From Dama dama (Eukaryota > Chordata > Mammalia > Artiodactyla > Cervidae): a stretch of 64,000 nt of DNA. The position numbers and the translations under genes are program-made. Each line of letters opens with the position of its first letter. The stretch's first letter is position 1. The stretch covers positions 992,001 to 1,056,000 of the forward strand of contig NW_026870963.1 of the NCBI RefSeq assembly GCF_033118175.1, written 5' to 3'. The notes under the pieces were generated by a model that was given only the letters and a program-made list of their open reading frames with translations, did no database searches and was not told the DNA's origin. Below are positions 48,701-62,692 of this stretch, piece by piece.

Positions 48701-49345
48701 GCTTCTAACTGTCTGAAAAATAGGAGAAGCATGAAGCGGTGTTGAAAAACATGAAGAGCCTGAAAAAGTATGATATATATGAAGAGTTTCAAAAGGTGTC
48801 AAAAAGATGAGGAGGATGAAACGGTCTGAAAAATAGGAGGAGCATGAAGCGGTGTTGAAAAACATGAAGAACCTGAAAAGGTGTGAAAAATATGAAGAGC
48901 TACAAAAGGTGTCAAAAATATGAAAAGCTTCAAAAGGTGTCAAAAATGAGATGAGCATCAAAAGGTCTGAAAAATAGGAAGAGCATGGAGTGGTGTTGAA
49001 AAAAATGAAGAGTTTTAAAAAAGGGTGAAATATATGAAGAGTTTCAAAAGGTGTGAAAAATATGGGGAGCTTCAAAAGGTGTCAAAATATGAGGAGCATG
49101 AAACGGTCTGAAAAAAAGGAGGAGCATGAAACAGCATTCAAAACATGAAGAGCTTGAAAAGGTGTGAAATATATGAAGAGCTTCAAAAGGTGTGAAATAC
49201 ATGAGGAACACGAAACGGTTTGAAAAATAGGAGGAGGTTGAAGAGGTGTTCAAAAACATGAAGAGCCTGAAAAGGTGTGAAAAATATGAAGATCTTCAAA
49301 ATGTGTCAAATATATGAGGAGCATGAAACGGTCTGAAAAATAGGA
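45794..49345 (+). repeat. D-family HOR, internally shortened copy 5
   Basis: The head repeats the 932-bp copy at offset 932. The middle matches copy 2 at offset 6,995 (from 39,849), then 6,882 (from 40,846), then 6,854 (from 41,832), so short pieces are lost at two places. The 141-bp pair is single here. The tail stops near 49,345 and changes into head sequence of the next copy. That edge is approximate because both sides are consensus-like. Confidence 0.84.
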
Positions 49346-52300
49346 GGAGCATGAAGCGGTGTTGAAAAACATGAAGAGCCTGAAAAGGTGTGAAAAATAT
49401 GAAGAGCTTCAAAAGGTGTGAAAAATATGAGGAGCATGAAACGGTCTGAAAAAATGGAGGAGCATGAAGCTTTGTTGAAAAACATGAAGAGCCTGAAAAC
49501 GTAGGAAATATACGAAGAGCTTCAAAAGGTGTCAAAAATATGAGGAGCATGAAACGGTCTGAAAAATAGGAGGAGCATGAAGTGGTGTTGAAAAACATGA
49601 AGAGCCAGAAAAGGTGTGAAATATATGAAGAGCTTCAAAAGGTGTCAAAAATATGAGGAGCATGAAACGTTCTGAAAAATAGGAGGAGCATGAAACGGTG
49701 TTCAAAAACATGAAGTGCCTGAAAAGCTGTGAAAAATATGAAGAGCTTCAAAAGGTTTAAAAAATATGAAGAGCTTCAAAAGCTGTGAAATAGATGAGGA
49801 GCATGAAACGGTGTGAAAAATAGGAGGAGCATGAAGCGGTGTTCAAAAACATGAAGAGCCTGAAAAGGTGTGAAATATATGAAGAGATTCAAAAGGTGTC
49901 AAAAATATGAGGAGCATGAAACGCTCTGAAAAAGAGGAGGATCATGAAGCGGTGTTGAAAAACATGAAAAGCCTGAAAAGGTGTGAAAAATATGAAGAGT
50001 TTCAAAAGGTGTCAAAAATATGAGGAGCATGAAACTGTCTGAAAAACAGGAAGAGCATGAAACCGTGTTCAAAAACAGGAAGAGCCTGAAAAGGTGTGAA
50101 AAATATGAAGAGCTTCAAAAGGTGTGAAATACATGAGGAGCATGAAATGGTCTGAAAAATAGGAGGAGCATGAAGCGGTGTTGAAAAACATGAAGAGACT
50201 GAAAACGTGTGAATAATATGAAGAGCTTCAAAAGGTTTGAAAAATATGAAGAGAATCAAAAGGTGTGAAAAATATGAAGAGCTTCAGAAGGTGTCAAAAA
50301 TGAGATGAGCATGAAACGGTTTAAAAAATAGGAGGAGCATGAAACGATCTGAAAAATAGGAGGAGCATGAAGTGGTGTTGAAAAACATGAAGAGACTGAA
50401 CACGTGTGAAAAATATGAAGAGCTTCAAAAGGTGTGAAATACATGAGGAGCATGAGACGGTCTGAAAAATAGGAGGAGCATGAAGCGGTGTTTAAAAACA
50501 TGAAGAGCTTGAAAAGGTGTGAAATATATGAAGAGATTCAAAAGGTGTCAAAAATATGAGGAGCATGAAATGGTCTGAAAAATCTGAGGATCATGAAGTG
50601 GTTGTGAAAAACATGTAAAGCCTGAAAAGGTGTGAAAAATATGAAGAGCTTCAAAAGTTGTCAAATATATGAGGAGCATGAAACGGTCTGAAAAATAGGA
50701 GGATCCTGAAACCATGTTCTAAAACATGAAGGGCCTGAAAATGTGTGAAATATATGAAGATCCTCAAAACGTGTCAAAAATATGAGGAGCATGAAACGGT
50801 CTGAAAAATAGGAGGAGCATGAAGCGATGTTGAAAAACATTTAGAGACTGAAAAAGTGTGAAAAATAAGAAGAGTTTCAAAAGGTGTGAAAAATATGAAG
50901 AGATTCAAAGGTGTCAAAAATATGAGGAGCATGAAACGGTCTGAAAAATAGGAGGAGCATGCAACGGTGTTCAAAAACATGAAGAGCCTTAAAAGGTGTG
51001 AAAAATATGAAAAGTTTCAATAGGTGTGAAAAATATGAGGAGTATGAATCGGTCTGAAAAATAGGAGGAGCATGAAACGGTGTTCAAAAACATGAAGAGC
51101 CTGAAAAGAGGTAAAAAATCTGAAGAGCTTCAAAAGGTGTCAAATATATGAGGAGCATGAAACGGTCTGAAAATATGAGGACCATGAAGCGGTGCTCTAA
51201 AACATGAGGAGCCTGAAAAGATGTGAAATATATGAAGAGCTTCAAAATGTGTGAAAAATATGAGGAGAATTACAAGGTCTGAAAAATAGGAGGAGCATGA
51301 AGAAGTGTTGAATAACATGAAGAGCCTGAAAAGATGTGAAAAATATGAAGAGTTTCAAAAGGTGTCAAAAATATGAGGAGCATGAAACGGTGTGAAAAAT
51401 AGAAGGAGCATGAATCGTTGTTGAAAAACATGAAGTGCCTGAAAAGGTGTGAAAAACATGAAGAGCCTGAAAACGTGTGAAATATATGAAGAGCTTCAAA
51501 AAGTATGAAAAATATGAGGAGCATGAAACCTTCTGAAAAATTGGAGGAGCATGAAGCGGTGTTGAAAAACATGAAGAGACTGAAATGATGTGAAAAATAT
51601 GAAGAGCTTCAAAAGGTGTCAAAAATATGGGGACCATGAAACGGACTGAAAAATAGGAGGAGCATGAAGTGGTGTTGAAAAACATGAAGAGCCTGAAAAG
51701 GTGTGAAAAATATGAAGAGCTTCAAAAGGTGTCAAAAATATGAGGAGCTTCTAACTGTCTGAAAAATAGGAGAAGCATGAAGCGGTGTTGAAAAACATGA
51801 AGAGCCTGAAGAAGTATGATATATATGAAGAGTTTCAAAAGGTGTCAAAAAGATGAGGAGGATGAAACGGTCTGAAAAATAGGAGGAGCATGAAGCGGTG
51901 TTGAAAAACATGAAGAACCTGAAAAGGTGTGAAAAATATGAAGAGCTACAAAAGGTGTCAAAAATATGAAAAGCTTCAAAAGGTGTCAAAAATGAGATGA
52001 GCATCAAAAGGTCTGAAAAATAGGAAGAGCATGGAGTGTTGTTGAAAAACATGAAGAGTTTTAAAAAAGGGTGAAATATATGAAGAGTTTCAAAAGGTGT
52101 GAAAAATATTGGAAGCTTCAAAAGGTGTCAAAATATGAGGAGCATGAAACGGTCTGAAAAAAAGGAGGAACATGAAACAGCATTCAAAACATGAAGAGCT
52201 TGAAAAGGTGTGAAATATATGAAGAGCTTCAAAAGGTGTGAAATACATGAGGAACACGAAACGGTTTGAAAAATAGGAGGAGGTTGAAGAGGTGTTCAAA

Positions 52301-52391
52301 AACATGAAGAGCCTGAAAAGGTGTGAAAAATATGAAGATCTTCAAAATGTGTCAAATATATGAGGAGCATGAAACGGTCTGAAAAATAGGA
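49346..52391 (+). repeat. D-family HOR, copy 6 (3,046 bp)
   Basis: It repeats copy 5 at offset 3,158 in its left part and 3,046 from about 50,400 onward. The difference of 112 is one unit lost near 50,370 (the unit with gcgcatgaaacgg at about 47,290 in copy 5). It begins inside the D head, so the first few head units are missing. Confidence 0.84.
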
Positions 52392-55300
52392 GGAGCATGA
52401 AGTGGTGTTGAAAAACATGAAGAGCCAGAAAAGGTGTGAAATATATGAAGAGCTTCAAAAGGTGTCAAAAATATGAGGAGCATGAAACGTTCTGAAAAAT
52501 AGGAGGAGCATGAAACGGTGTTCAAAAACATGAAGTGCCTGAAAAGCTGTGAAAAATATGAAGAGCTTCAAAAGGTTTAAAAAATATGAAGAGCTTCAAA
52601 AGCTGTGAAATAGATGAGGAGCATGAAACGGTCTGAAAAATAGGAGGAGCATGAAGCGGTGTTCAAAAACATGAAGAGCCTGAAAAGGTGTGAAATATAT
52701 GAAGAGATTCAAAAGGTGTCAAAAATATGAGGAGCATGAAACGCTCTGAAAAAGAGGAGGATCATGAAGCGGTGTTGAAAAACATGAAAAGCCTGAAAAG
52801 GTGTGAAAAATATGAAGAGTTTCAAAAGGTGTCAAAAATATGAGGAGAATGAAACTGTCTGAAAAACAGGAAGAGCATGAAATCGTGTTCAAAAACATGA
52901 AGAGCCTGAAAAGGTGTGAAAAATATGAAGAGCTTCAAAAGGTGTGAAATACATGAGGAGCATGAAATGGTCTGAAAAATAGGAGGAGCATGAAGCGGTG
53001 TTGAGAAACATGGAGAGCCTGAAAAGGTGTGAAAAATATGAAGAGCTTCAAAAGGTGTGAAATACATGAGGAGCATGAAACGGTCTGAAAAATAGGAGGA
53101 GCATGAAGCGGTGTTGAGAAACATGGAGAGCCTGAAAATGTGTGAAAAATATGAAAAGCTTCAAAATTGTCAAAAATATGAGGAGGATGAAACGGTCTGA
53201 AAAATAGGAGGAGCATGAAGCGGTGTTGAGAAACATGGAGAGCCTGAAAAGGTGGATAAAATATGAAGAGCTTCAAAAGTTGTCAAAAATATGAGGAGCA
53301 TGAAACGGGCTGAAAAATAGGAGCAGCATGAAGCGGTGTTGAAAAACATGAAGAGCCTGAAAAGGTGTGAAAAATATGAAGAGCTTCAAAAGGTGTCAAA
53401 AATATGAGGAGCATGAACTGGACTGAAAAATAGGAGGAGCATGAAGCGGTGTTGAAAAACGTGAAAAGCCTGAAAAGGTGTGAAAAATATGAAGAGCTTC
53501 AAAAGGTGTCAAGAAGATGAGGAGGATGAAACGGTCTGAAAAATACGAGGAGCATGAAGCGAAGTTGAAAAACATGAAGAACCTGAAAAGATGTGAAAAA
53601 TATGAAGAGATTCAAAAGGTGTCAAAAATTTGAGAAGCATGAAAGGGTCTGAAAAATAGGAGGAGCATGAAGCGGTGTTCAAAACCATGAAGAACCTGAA
53701 AAGGTGTGAAGTATATGAAGAGCTTCAAATGGTGTCAAAAATATGAGGAGCATGAAACGGTCTGAAAAATAGGATGAGCAAGAAGGGGTGTTGAAAAACA
53801 TGAAGAGCCTGAAAACGTTTGAGAAATATGAAGAGCTTCAAAAGGTGTGAAATATATGAAGAGCTTCAAAAGTTGTCAGAAATGAGAGAAGCATGACGGT
53901 CTGAAAAATAGGATGAGCAAGAAGGGGTGTTGAAAAACATGAAGAGCCTGAAAACGTTTGAGAAATATGAAGAGCTTCAAAAGGTGTGAAATATATGAAG
54001 AGCTTCAAAAGGTGTCAAAAATGAGATGAGCATGAAACAGTCTGAAAAATAGGAGGAGCATGAAACCGTGTTCAAGAAGATGAAGAGCCTAAAAAGGTGT
54101 GAAAAATATAAAGAGCTTCAAAAGTTGTGAAATACATGAGGAGCATGAAACGGTCTGAAAAATAGGAGGAGCATGAAGTGGTGTTGAAAAACATGAAGAG
54201 CCTGAAAAGGTGTGAAATATATGAAGAGCTTCAAAAGGTGTCAGAAATGAGAGGAACATGAAACGGTCTGAAAAATAGGAGGAGCATGAAGTGATGTTGA
54301 AAAACATGAAGAGCCTGAAAAGGTGTGAAAAATATGAAGAGCTTCAAAAGGTGTCAAAAATAGGAGGAGCATGAAACGGTCTGAAAAATAGGAGGAGCAT
54401 GAAGCGGTGTTGAAAAGCATGAAGGGCCTGAAAAGGTGTGAAAAATATGAAGAGCTTCAAAAGGTGTGAAAAAATGAAGAGCTTCAAAATCTGTCAAAAA
54501 TATGAGGAGCATGAAACGATTTGAAAAATAGGAACAGCATGAAACGGTGTTCAAAGACATGAAGAGCCTGAAAAGGTGTGAAAAATATGAAGAGCTTCAA
54601 AACGTGTCAAAAATATGAGGAGCATGAAACGATCTGAAAAATAGGATGAGCAAGAAGGGGTGTTGAAATACATGAAGAGCCTGAAAACCTTTAAGAAATA
54701 TGAAGAGATTCAAAAGGTGTGAAAAATATGAAGATCTTCAAAAGGTGTCAAAAATGAGATGAGCATGAAACAGTCCGAAAAATAGGAGGAGCCTGAAATC
54801 GTGTTCAAAAACATTAAGAGCCTAAAAAGGTGTGAAAAATATAAAGAGCTTCAAAAGGTGTGAAATACATGAGGAGCATGAAACGGTCTGAAAAAGAAGA
54901 GGAGCATGAAGTGGTGTTGAAAAACATGAAAGCCTGAAAATGTGTGAAATATATGAAGAGCTTCAAAACGTGTCAGAAATATGAGGAGCTTCTAACTGTC
55001 TGAAAAATAGGAGAAGCATGAAGCGGTGTTGAAAAACATGAAGAGCCTGAAGAAGTATGAAATATATGAAGAGTTTCAAAAGGTGTCAAAAAGATGAGGA
55101 GGATGAAACGGTCTGAAAAATAGGAGGAGCATGAAGCGGTGTTGAAAAACATGAAGAACCTGAAAAGGTTTGAAAAATATGAAGAGCTTCAAAATCTGTA
55201 AAAAATGAGATGAGCATGAAATGGTGTGAAAAATAGGAGGAGCATGAAGCGGTGTTGAAAAACATGAAGAACCTGAAAAGGTGTGAAAAATATGAAGAGC

Positions 55301-55719
55301 TTCAAAAGGTGTCAAAAAAAAAAGGAGCATGAAATGGTCTGAAAAAGAGAAGGAGCATGAAGCGGTGTTGAAAAACATGAAGAGCCTGAAAAGGTGTGAA
55401 AAATATAAAGAGCTTCAAAAGGTGTGAAATACATGAGGAGCATGAAACGGTCTGAAAAATAGGAGGATCATGAAGCGGTGTTCAAAAACATGAAGAGCCT
55501 GAAAAGCTGTGAAAAATATGAAGAGCTTCAAAAGGTGTGAAAAATATGAAGAGCTTCAAAAGGTGTGAAAAATATGAAGAGCTTCAAAAGGTGTCAAAAA
55601 TGAGATGAGCATGAAAAGGTCTGAAAAATAGGAAGAGCATGAAGTGGTGTTGAAAAACATGAAGAGCCTGAAAAAGTGTGAAATATATGAAGAGCTTCAA
55701 AAGGGGTGAAAAATATGGG
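52392..55719 (+). repeat. E-family HOR, copy 1
   Basis: Left and right parts match the D family (gaagagccag near 52,420, and the tail from about 54,990 on). The middle, about 53,000-54,960, is new to this family. Family marks are gagaaacatggagag at 53,003, 53,116 and 53,228, gagcaagaaggggtg at 53,777, and a 139-bp tandem pair at 53,762-54,041. It has two units absent from copy 2, near 53,281-53,400 and 55,030-55,160. Confidence 0.86.
53762..54041 (+). repeat. 139-bp tandem pair in the E-family HOR
   Basis: A five-subunit unit starting ctgaaaaataggatgagc occurs at 53,762 and 53,901. The period is 139 and not 141 because gcatgaaacgg is shortened to gcatgacgg. The same pair, with the same 2-base loss, is at 57,598 and 57,737 in copy 2 and near 61,550 and 61,688 in copy 3. 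Confidence 0.85.
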
Positions 55720-58700
55720 GAGCTTCAAAAGGTGTCAAAAATATGAGGAGCATGAAACGGTCTGAAAAATAGGAGCAGCATGAAACAGTGTTCAAAAACA
55801 TGAAGAGCCTGAAAAGGTGTGAAATATATGAAGAGCTTCAAAAATTGTGAAAAATATGAGGAGCATGTAACGGTCTGAAAAAATGGAGGAGCATGAAGCG
55901 GTGTTGAAAAACATGAAGAGCCTGAAAAGGTGTGAAAAATATGAAGAGCTTTAAAAGGTGTCAAAATTACGAGGAGCATTAAACTGCCTGAAAAATAGGA
56001 GCAGCATGAAACAGTGTTCAAAAACATGAAGTGCCTGAAAAGGCGTGAAATATATGAAGAGCTTCAAAAAGTGTGAAAAATATGAGGAGCATGAAACGGT
56101 CTGAAAAAATGGAGGAGCATGAAGCAGTGTTGAAAAACATGAAGAGACTGAAATGATGTGAAAAATATGAAGAGCTTCAAAAAGTGTGAAAAATATGAGG
56201 AGCATGAAACGGTCTGAAAAAATGGAAGAGCATGAAGCTTTGTTGAAAAACATGAAGAGCCTGAAAACGTAGGAAATATACGAAGAGCTTCAAAAGGTGT
56301 CAAAAATATGAGGAGCATGAAACGGTCTGAAAAATAGGAGGAGCATGAAGTGGTGTTGAAAAACATGAAGAGCCAGAAAAGGTGTGAAATATATGAAGAG
56401 CTTCAAAAGGTGTCAAAAATATGAGGAGCATGAAACGTTCTGAAAAATAGGAGGAGCATGAAACGGTGTTCAAAAACATGAAGTGCCTGAAAAGCTGTGA
56501 AAAATATGAAGAGCTTCAAAAGGTTTAAAAAATATGAAGAGCTTCAAAAGCTGTGAAATAGATGAGGAGCATGAAACGGAGTGAAAAATAGGAGGAGCAT
56601 GAAGCGGTGTTCAAAAACATGAAGAGCCTGAAAAGGTGTGAAATATATGAAGAGATTCAAAAGGTGTCAAAAATATGAGGAGCATGAAACGCTCTGACAA
56701 AGCGGAGGATCATGAAGCGGTGTTGAAAAACATGAAAAGCCTGAAAAGGTGTGAAATATATGAAGAGTTTCAAAAGGTGTCAAAAATATGAGGAGCATGA
56801 AACTGTCTGAAAAACAGGAAGAGAATGAAACCGTGTTCAAAAACATGAAGAGCCTGAAAAGGTGTGAAAAATATGAAGAGCTTCAAAAGCTGTGAAATAC
56901 ATGAGGAGCATGAAATGGTCTGAAAAATAGGAGGAGCATGAAGCGGTGTTGAGAAACATGGAGAGCCTGAAAAGGTGTGAAAAATATGAAGAGCTTCAAA
57001 AGGTGTGAAATACATGAGGAGCATGAAACGGTCTGAAAAATAGGAGGAGCATGAAGCGGTGTTGAGAAACATGGAGAGCCTGAAAATGTGTGAAAAATAT
57101 GAAAAGCTTCAAAAGTTGTCAAAAATATGAGGAGGATGAAACGGTCTGAAAAATAGGAGGAGCATGAAGCGGTGTTGAGAAACATGGAGAGCCTGAAAAG
57201 GTGTGAAAAATATGAAGAGCTTCAAAAGGTGTCAAAAATATGAGGAGCATGAACTGGACTGAAAAATAGGAGGAGCATGAAGCGGTGTTGAAAAACGTGA
57301 AAAGCCTGAAAAGGTGTGAAAAATATGAAGAGCTTCAAAAGGTGTCAAGAAGATGAGGAGGATGAAACGGTCTGAAAAATACGAGGAGCATGAAGCGAAG
57401 TTGAAAAACATGAAGAACCTGAAAAGATGTGAAAAATATGAAGAGATTCAAAAGGTGTCAAAAATTTGAGAAGCATGAAAGGGTCTGAAAAATAGGAGGA
57501 GCATGAAGCGGTGTTCAAAACCATGAAGAACCTGAAAAGGTGTGAAGTATATGAAGAGCTTCAAATGGTGTCAAAAATATGAGGAGCATGAAACGGTCTG
57601 AAAAATAGGATGAGCAAGAAGGGGTGTTGAAAAACATGAAGAGCCTGAAAACGTTTGAGAAATATGAAGAGCTTCAAAAGGTGTGAAATATATGAAGAGC
57701 TTCAAAAGTTGTCAGAAATGAGAGAAGCATGACGGTCTGAAAAATAGGATGAGCAAGAAGGGGTGTTGAAAAACATGAAGAGCCTGAAAACGTTTGAGAA
57801 ATATGAAGAGCTTCAAAAGGTGTGAAATATATGAAGAGCTTCAAAAGGTGTCAAAAATGAGATGAGCATGAAACAGTCTGAAAAATAGGAGGAGCATGAA
57901 ACCGTGTTCAAGAAGATGAAGAGCCTAAAAAGGTGTGAAAAATATAAAGAGCTTCAAAAGTTGTGAAATACATGAGGAGCATGAAACGGTCTGAAAAATA
58001 GGAGGAGCATGAAGTGGTGTTGAAAAACATGAAGAGCCTGAAAAGGTGTGAAATATATGAAGAGCTTCAAAAGGTGTCAGAAATGAGAGGAGCATGAAAC
58101 GGTCTGAAAAATAGGAGGAGCATGAAGTGATGTTGAAAAACATGAAGAGCCTGAAAAGGTGTGAAAAATATGAAGAGCTTCAAAAGGTGTCAAAAATAGG
58201 AGGAGCATGAAACGGTCTGAAAAATAGGAGGAGCATGAAGCGGTGTTGAAAAGCATGAAGGGCCTGAAAAGGTGTGAAAAATATGAAGAGCTTCAAAAGG
58301 TGTGAAAAAATGAAGAGCTTCAAAATCTGTCAAAAATATGAGGAGCATGAAACGATTTGAAAAATAGGAACAGCATGAAACGGTGTTCAAAGACATGAAG
58401 AGCCTGAAAAGGTGTGAAAAATATGAAGAGCTTCAAAACGTGTCAAAAATATGAGGAGCATGAAACGATCTGAAAAATAGGATGAGCAAGAAGGGGTGTT
58501 GAAATACATGAAGAGCCTGAAAACCTTTAAGAAATATGAAGAGATTCAAAAGGTGTGAAAAATATGAAGATCTTCAAAAGGTGTCAAAAATGAGATGAGC
58601 ATGAAACAGTCCGAAAAATAGGAGGAGCCTGAAATCGTGTTCAAAAACATTAAGAGCCTAAAAAGGTGTGAAAAATATAAAGAGCTTCAAAAGGTGTGAA

Positions 58701-59443
58701 ATACATGAGGAGCATGAAACGGTCTGAAAAATAAGAGGAGCATGAAGTGGTGTTGAAAAACATGAAGAGCCTGAAAATGTGTGAAATATATGAAGAGCTT
58801 CAAAACGTGTCAGAAATATGAGGAGCTTCTAACTGTCTGAAAAATAGGAGAAGCATGAAGCGGTGTTGAAAAACATGAAGAGCCTGAAAAGGTTTGAAAA
58901 ATATGAAGAGCTTCAAAATCTGTAAAAAATGAGATGAGCATGAAATGGTGTGAAAAATAGGAGGAGCATGAAGCGGTGTTGAAAAACATGAAGAACCTGA
59001 AAAGGTGTGAAAAATATGAAGAGCTTCAAAAGGTGTCAAAAAAAAAAGGAGCATGAAATGGTCTGAAAAAGAGAAGGAGCATGAAGCGGTGTTGAAAAAC
59101 ATGAAGAGCCTGAAAAGGTGTGAAAAATATAAAGAGCTTCAAAAGGTGTGAAATACATGAGGAGCATGAAACGGTCTGAAAAATAGGAGGATCATGAAGC
59201 GGTGTTCAAAAACATGAAGAGCCTGAAAAGCTGTGAAAAATATGAAGAGCTTCAAAAGGTGTGAAAAATATGAAGAGCTTCAAAAGGTGTGAAAAATATG
59301 AAGAGCTTCAAAAGGTGTCAAAAATGAGATGAGCATGAAAAGGTCTGAAAAATAGGAAGAGCATGAAGTGGTGTTGAAAAACATGAAGAGCCTGAAAAAG
59401 TGTGAAATATATGAAGAGCTTCAAAAGGGGTGAAAAATATGGG
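55720..59443 (+). repeat. E-family HOR, copy 2 (3,724 bp)
   Basis: It starts with the D/E head and has three gagaaacatggagag units, at 56,951, 57,064 and 57,177. The offset to copy 1 falls from 3,948 to 3,836 to 3,724 along the copy, in steps of 112, so two single units are lost relative to copy 1. Confidence 0.9.
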
Positions 59444-62400
59444 GAGCTTCAAAAGGTGTCAAAAATATGAGGAGCATGAAACGGTCTGAAAAATAGGAGC
59501 AGCATGAAACAGTGTTCAAAAACATGAAGAGCCTGAAAAGGTGTGAAATATATGAAGAGCTTCAAAAATTGTGAAAAATATGAGGAGCATGTAACGGTCT
59601 GAAAAAATGGAGGAGCATGAAGCGGTGTTGAAAAACATGAAGAGCCTGAAAAGGTGTGAAAAATATGAAGAGCTTTAAAAGGTGTCAAAATTACGAGGAG
59701 CATTAAACTGCCTGAAAAATAGGAGCAGCATGAAACAGTGTTCAAAAACATGAAGTGCCTGAAAAGGCGTGAAATATATGAAGAGCTTCAAAAAGTGTGA
59801 AAAATATGAGGAGCATGAAACGGTCTGAAAAAATGGAGGAGCATGAAGCAGTGTTGAAAAACATGAAGAGACTGAAATGATGTGAAAAATATGAAGAGCT
59901 TCAAAAAGTGTGAAAAATATGAGGAGCATGAAACGGTCTGAAAAAATGGAAGAGCATGAAGCTTTGTTGAAAAACATGAAGAGCCTGAAAACGTAGGAAA
60001 TATACGAAGAGCTTCAAAAGGTGTCAAAAATATGAGGAGCATGAAACGGTCTGAAAAATAGGAGGAGCATGAAGTGGTGTTGAAAAACATGAAGAGCCAG
60101 AAAAGGTGTGAAATATATGAAGAGCTTCAAAAGGTGTCAAAAATATGAGGAGCATGAAACGTTCTGAAAAATAGGAGGAGCATGAAACGGTGTTCAAAAA
60201 CATGAAGTGCCTGAAAAGCTGTGAAAAATATGCAGAGCTTCAAAAGGTTTAAAAAATATGAAGAGCTTCAAAAGCTGTGAAATAGATGAGGAGCATGAAA
60301 CGGAGTGAAAAATAGGAGGAGCATGAAGCGGTGTTCAAAAACATGAAGAGCCTGAAAAGGTGTGAAATATATGAAGAGATTCAAAAGGTGTCAAAAATAT
60401 GAGGAGCATGAAACGCTCTGACAAAGCGGAGGATCATGAAGCGGTGTTGAAAAACATGAAAAGCCTGAAAAGGTGTGAAAAATATGAAGAGTTTCAAAAG
60501 GTGTCAAAAATATGAGGAGCATGAAACTGTCTGAAAAACAGGAAGAGAATGAAACCGTGTTCAAAAACATGAAGAGCCTGAAAAGGTGTGAAAAATATGA
60601 AGAGCTTCAAAAGCTGTGAAATACATGAGGAGCATGAAACGGTCTGAAAAATAGGAGGAGCATGAAGCGGTGTTGAGAAACATGGAGAGCCTGAAAATGT
60701 GTGAAAAATATGAAAAGCTTCAAAAGTTGTCAAAAATATGAGGAGGATGAAACGGTCTGAAAAATAGGAGGAGCATGAAGCGGTGTTGAGAAACATGGAG
60801 AGCCTGAAAAGGTGTGAAAAATATGAAGAGCTTCAAAAGGTGTGAAATACATGAGGAGCATGAAACGGGCTGAAAAATAGGAGGAGCATGAAGCGGTGTT
60901 GAGAAACATGGAGAGCCTGAAAATGTGTGAAAAATATGAAAAGCTTCAAAAGTTGTCAAAAATATGAGGAGGATGAAACGGTCTGAAAAATAGGAGGAGC
61001 ATGAAGCGGTGTTGAGAAACATGGAGAGCCTGAAAAGGTGTGAAAAATATGAAGAGCTTCAAAAGTTGTCAAAAATATGAGGAGCATGAACCGGGCTGAA
61101 AAATAGGAGGAGCATGAAGCGGTGTTGAAAAACATGAAGAGCCTGAAAAGGTGTGAAAAATATGAAGAGCTTCAAAAGGTGTCAAAAATATGAGGAGCAT
61201 TAACTGGACTGAAAAATAGGAGGAGCATGAAGCGGTGTTGAAAAACGTGAAAAGCCTGAAAAGGTGTGAAAAATATGAAGAGCTTCAAAAGGTGTCAAGA
61301 AGATGAGGAGGATGAAACGGTCTGAAAAATACGAGGAGCATGAAGCGAAGTTGAAAAACATGAAGAACCTGAAAAGATGTGAAAAATATGAAGAGATTCA
61401 AAAGGTGTCAAAAATATGAGAAGCATGAAAGGGTCTGAAAAATAGGAGGAGCATGAAAAGGTGTTCAAAACCATGAAGAACCTGAAAAGGTGTGAAGTAT
61501 ATGAAGAGCTTCAAAGGGTGTCAAAAATATGAGGAGCATGAAACGGTCTGAAAAATAGGATGAGCAAGAAGGGGTGTTGAAAAACATGAAGAGCCTGAAA
61601 ACGTTTGAGAAATATGAAGAGCTTCAAAAGGTGGGAAATATATGAAGAGCTTCAAAAGGTGTCAGAAATGAGAGAAGCATGACGGTCTGAAAAATAGGAT
61701 GAGCAAGAAGGGGTGTTGAAAAACATGAAGAGCCTGAAAACGTTTGAGAAATATGAAGAGCTTTAAAAGGTGTGAAATATATGAAGAGCTTCAAAAGGTG
61801 TCAAAAATGAGATGAGCATGAAACAGTCTGAAAAATAGGAGGAGCATGAAACCGTGTTCAAGAATATGAAGAGCCAAAAAGGTGTGAAAAATATAAAGAG
61901 CTTCAAAAGTTGTGAAATACATGAGGAGCATGAAACGGTCTGAAAAATAGGAGGAGCATGAAATGGTGTTGAAAAACATGAAGAGCCTGAAAAGGTGTGA
62001 AATATATGAAGAGCTTCAAAAGGTGTCAGAAATGAGAGGAGCATGAAACGGTCTGAAAAATAGGAGGAGCATGAAGTGATGTTGAAAAACATGAAGAGCC
62101 TGAAAAGGTGTGAAAAATATGAAGAGCTTCAAAAGGTGTCAAAAATAGGAGGAGCATGAAACGGTCTGAAAAATAGGAGGAGCATGAAGCGGTGTTGAAA
62201 AGCATGAAGAGCCTGAAAAGGTGTGAAATATATGAAGAGCTTCAAAAGGTGTGAAAAAATGAAGAGCTTCAAAATCTGTCAAAAATATGAGGAGCATGAA
62301 ACGATTTGAAAAATAGGAACAGCATGAAACGGTGTTCAAAGACATGAAGAGCCTGAAAAGGTGTGAAAAATATGAAGAGCTTCAAAACGTGTCAAAAATA

Positions 62401-62692
62401 TGAGGAGCATGAAACGATCTGAAAAATAGGATGAGCAAGAAGGGGTGTTGAAATACATGAAGAGCCTGAAAACGTGTGAGAAATATGAAGAGATTCAAAA
62501 GGTGTGAAAAATATGAAGATCTTCAAAAGGTGTCAATAATGAGATGAGCATGAAACAGTCCGAAAAATAGGAGGAGCCTGAAATCGTGTTCAAAAACATT
62601 AAGAGCCTAAAAAGGTGTGAAACATATACAGAGCTTCAAAAGGTGTGAAATACATGAGGAGCATGAAACGGTCTGAAAAATAGGAGGAGCAT
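59444..62692 (+). repeat. E-family HOR, copy 3, right end replaced
   Basis: It matches copy 2 at offset 3,724 up to about 60,600, then about 3,838 and 3,949. Four gagaaacatggagag units are present (60,675, 60,788, 60,901, 61,014) instead of three. Near 62,693 the tail is cut off and the next head begins, at the shared words gaagtggtgttg and gaagagccag. Confidence 0.88.
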
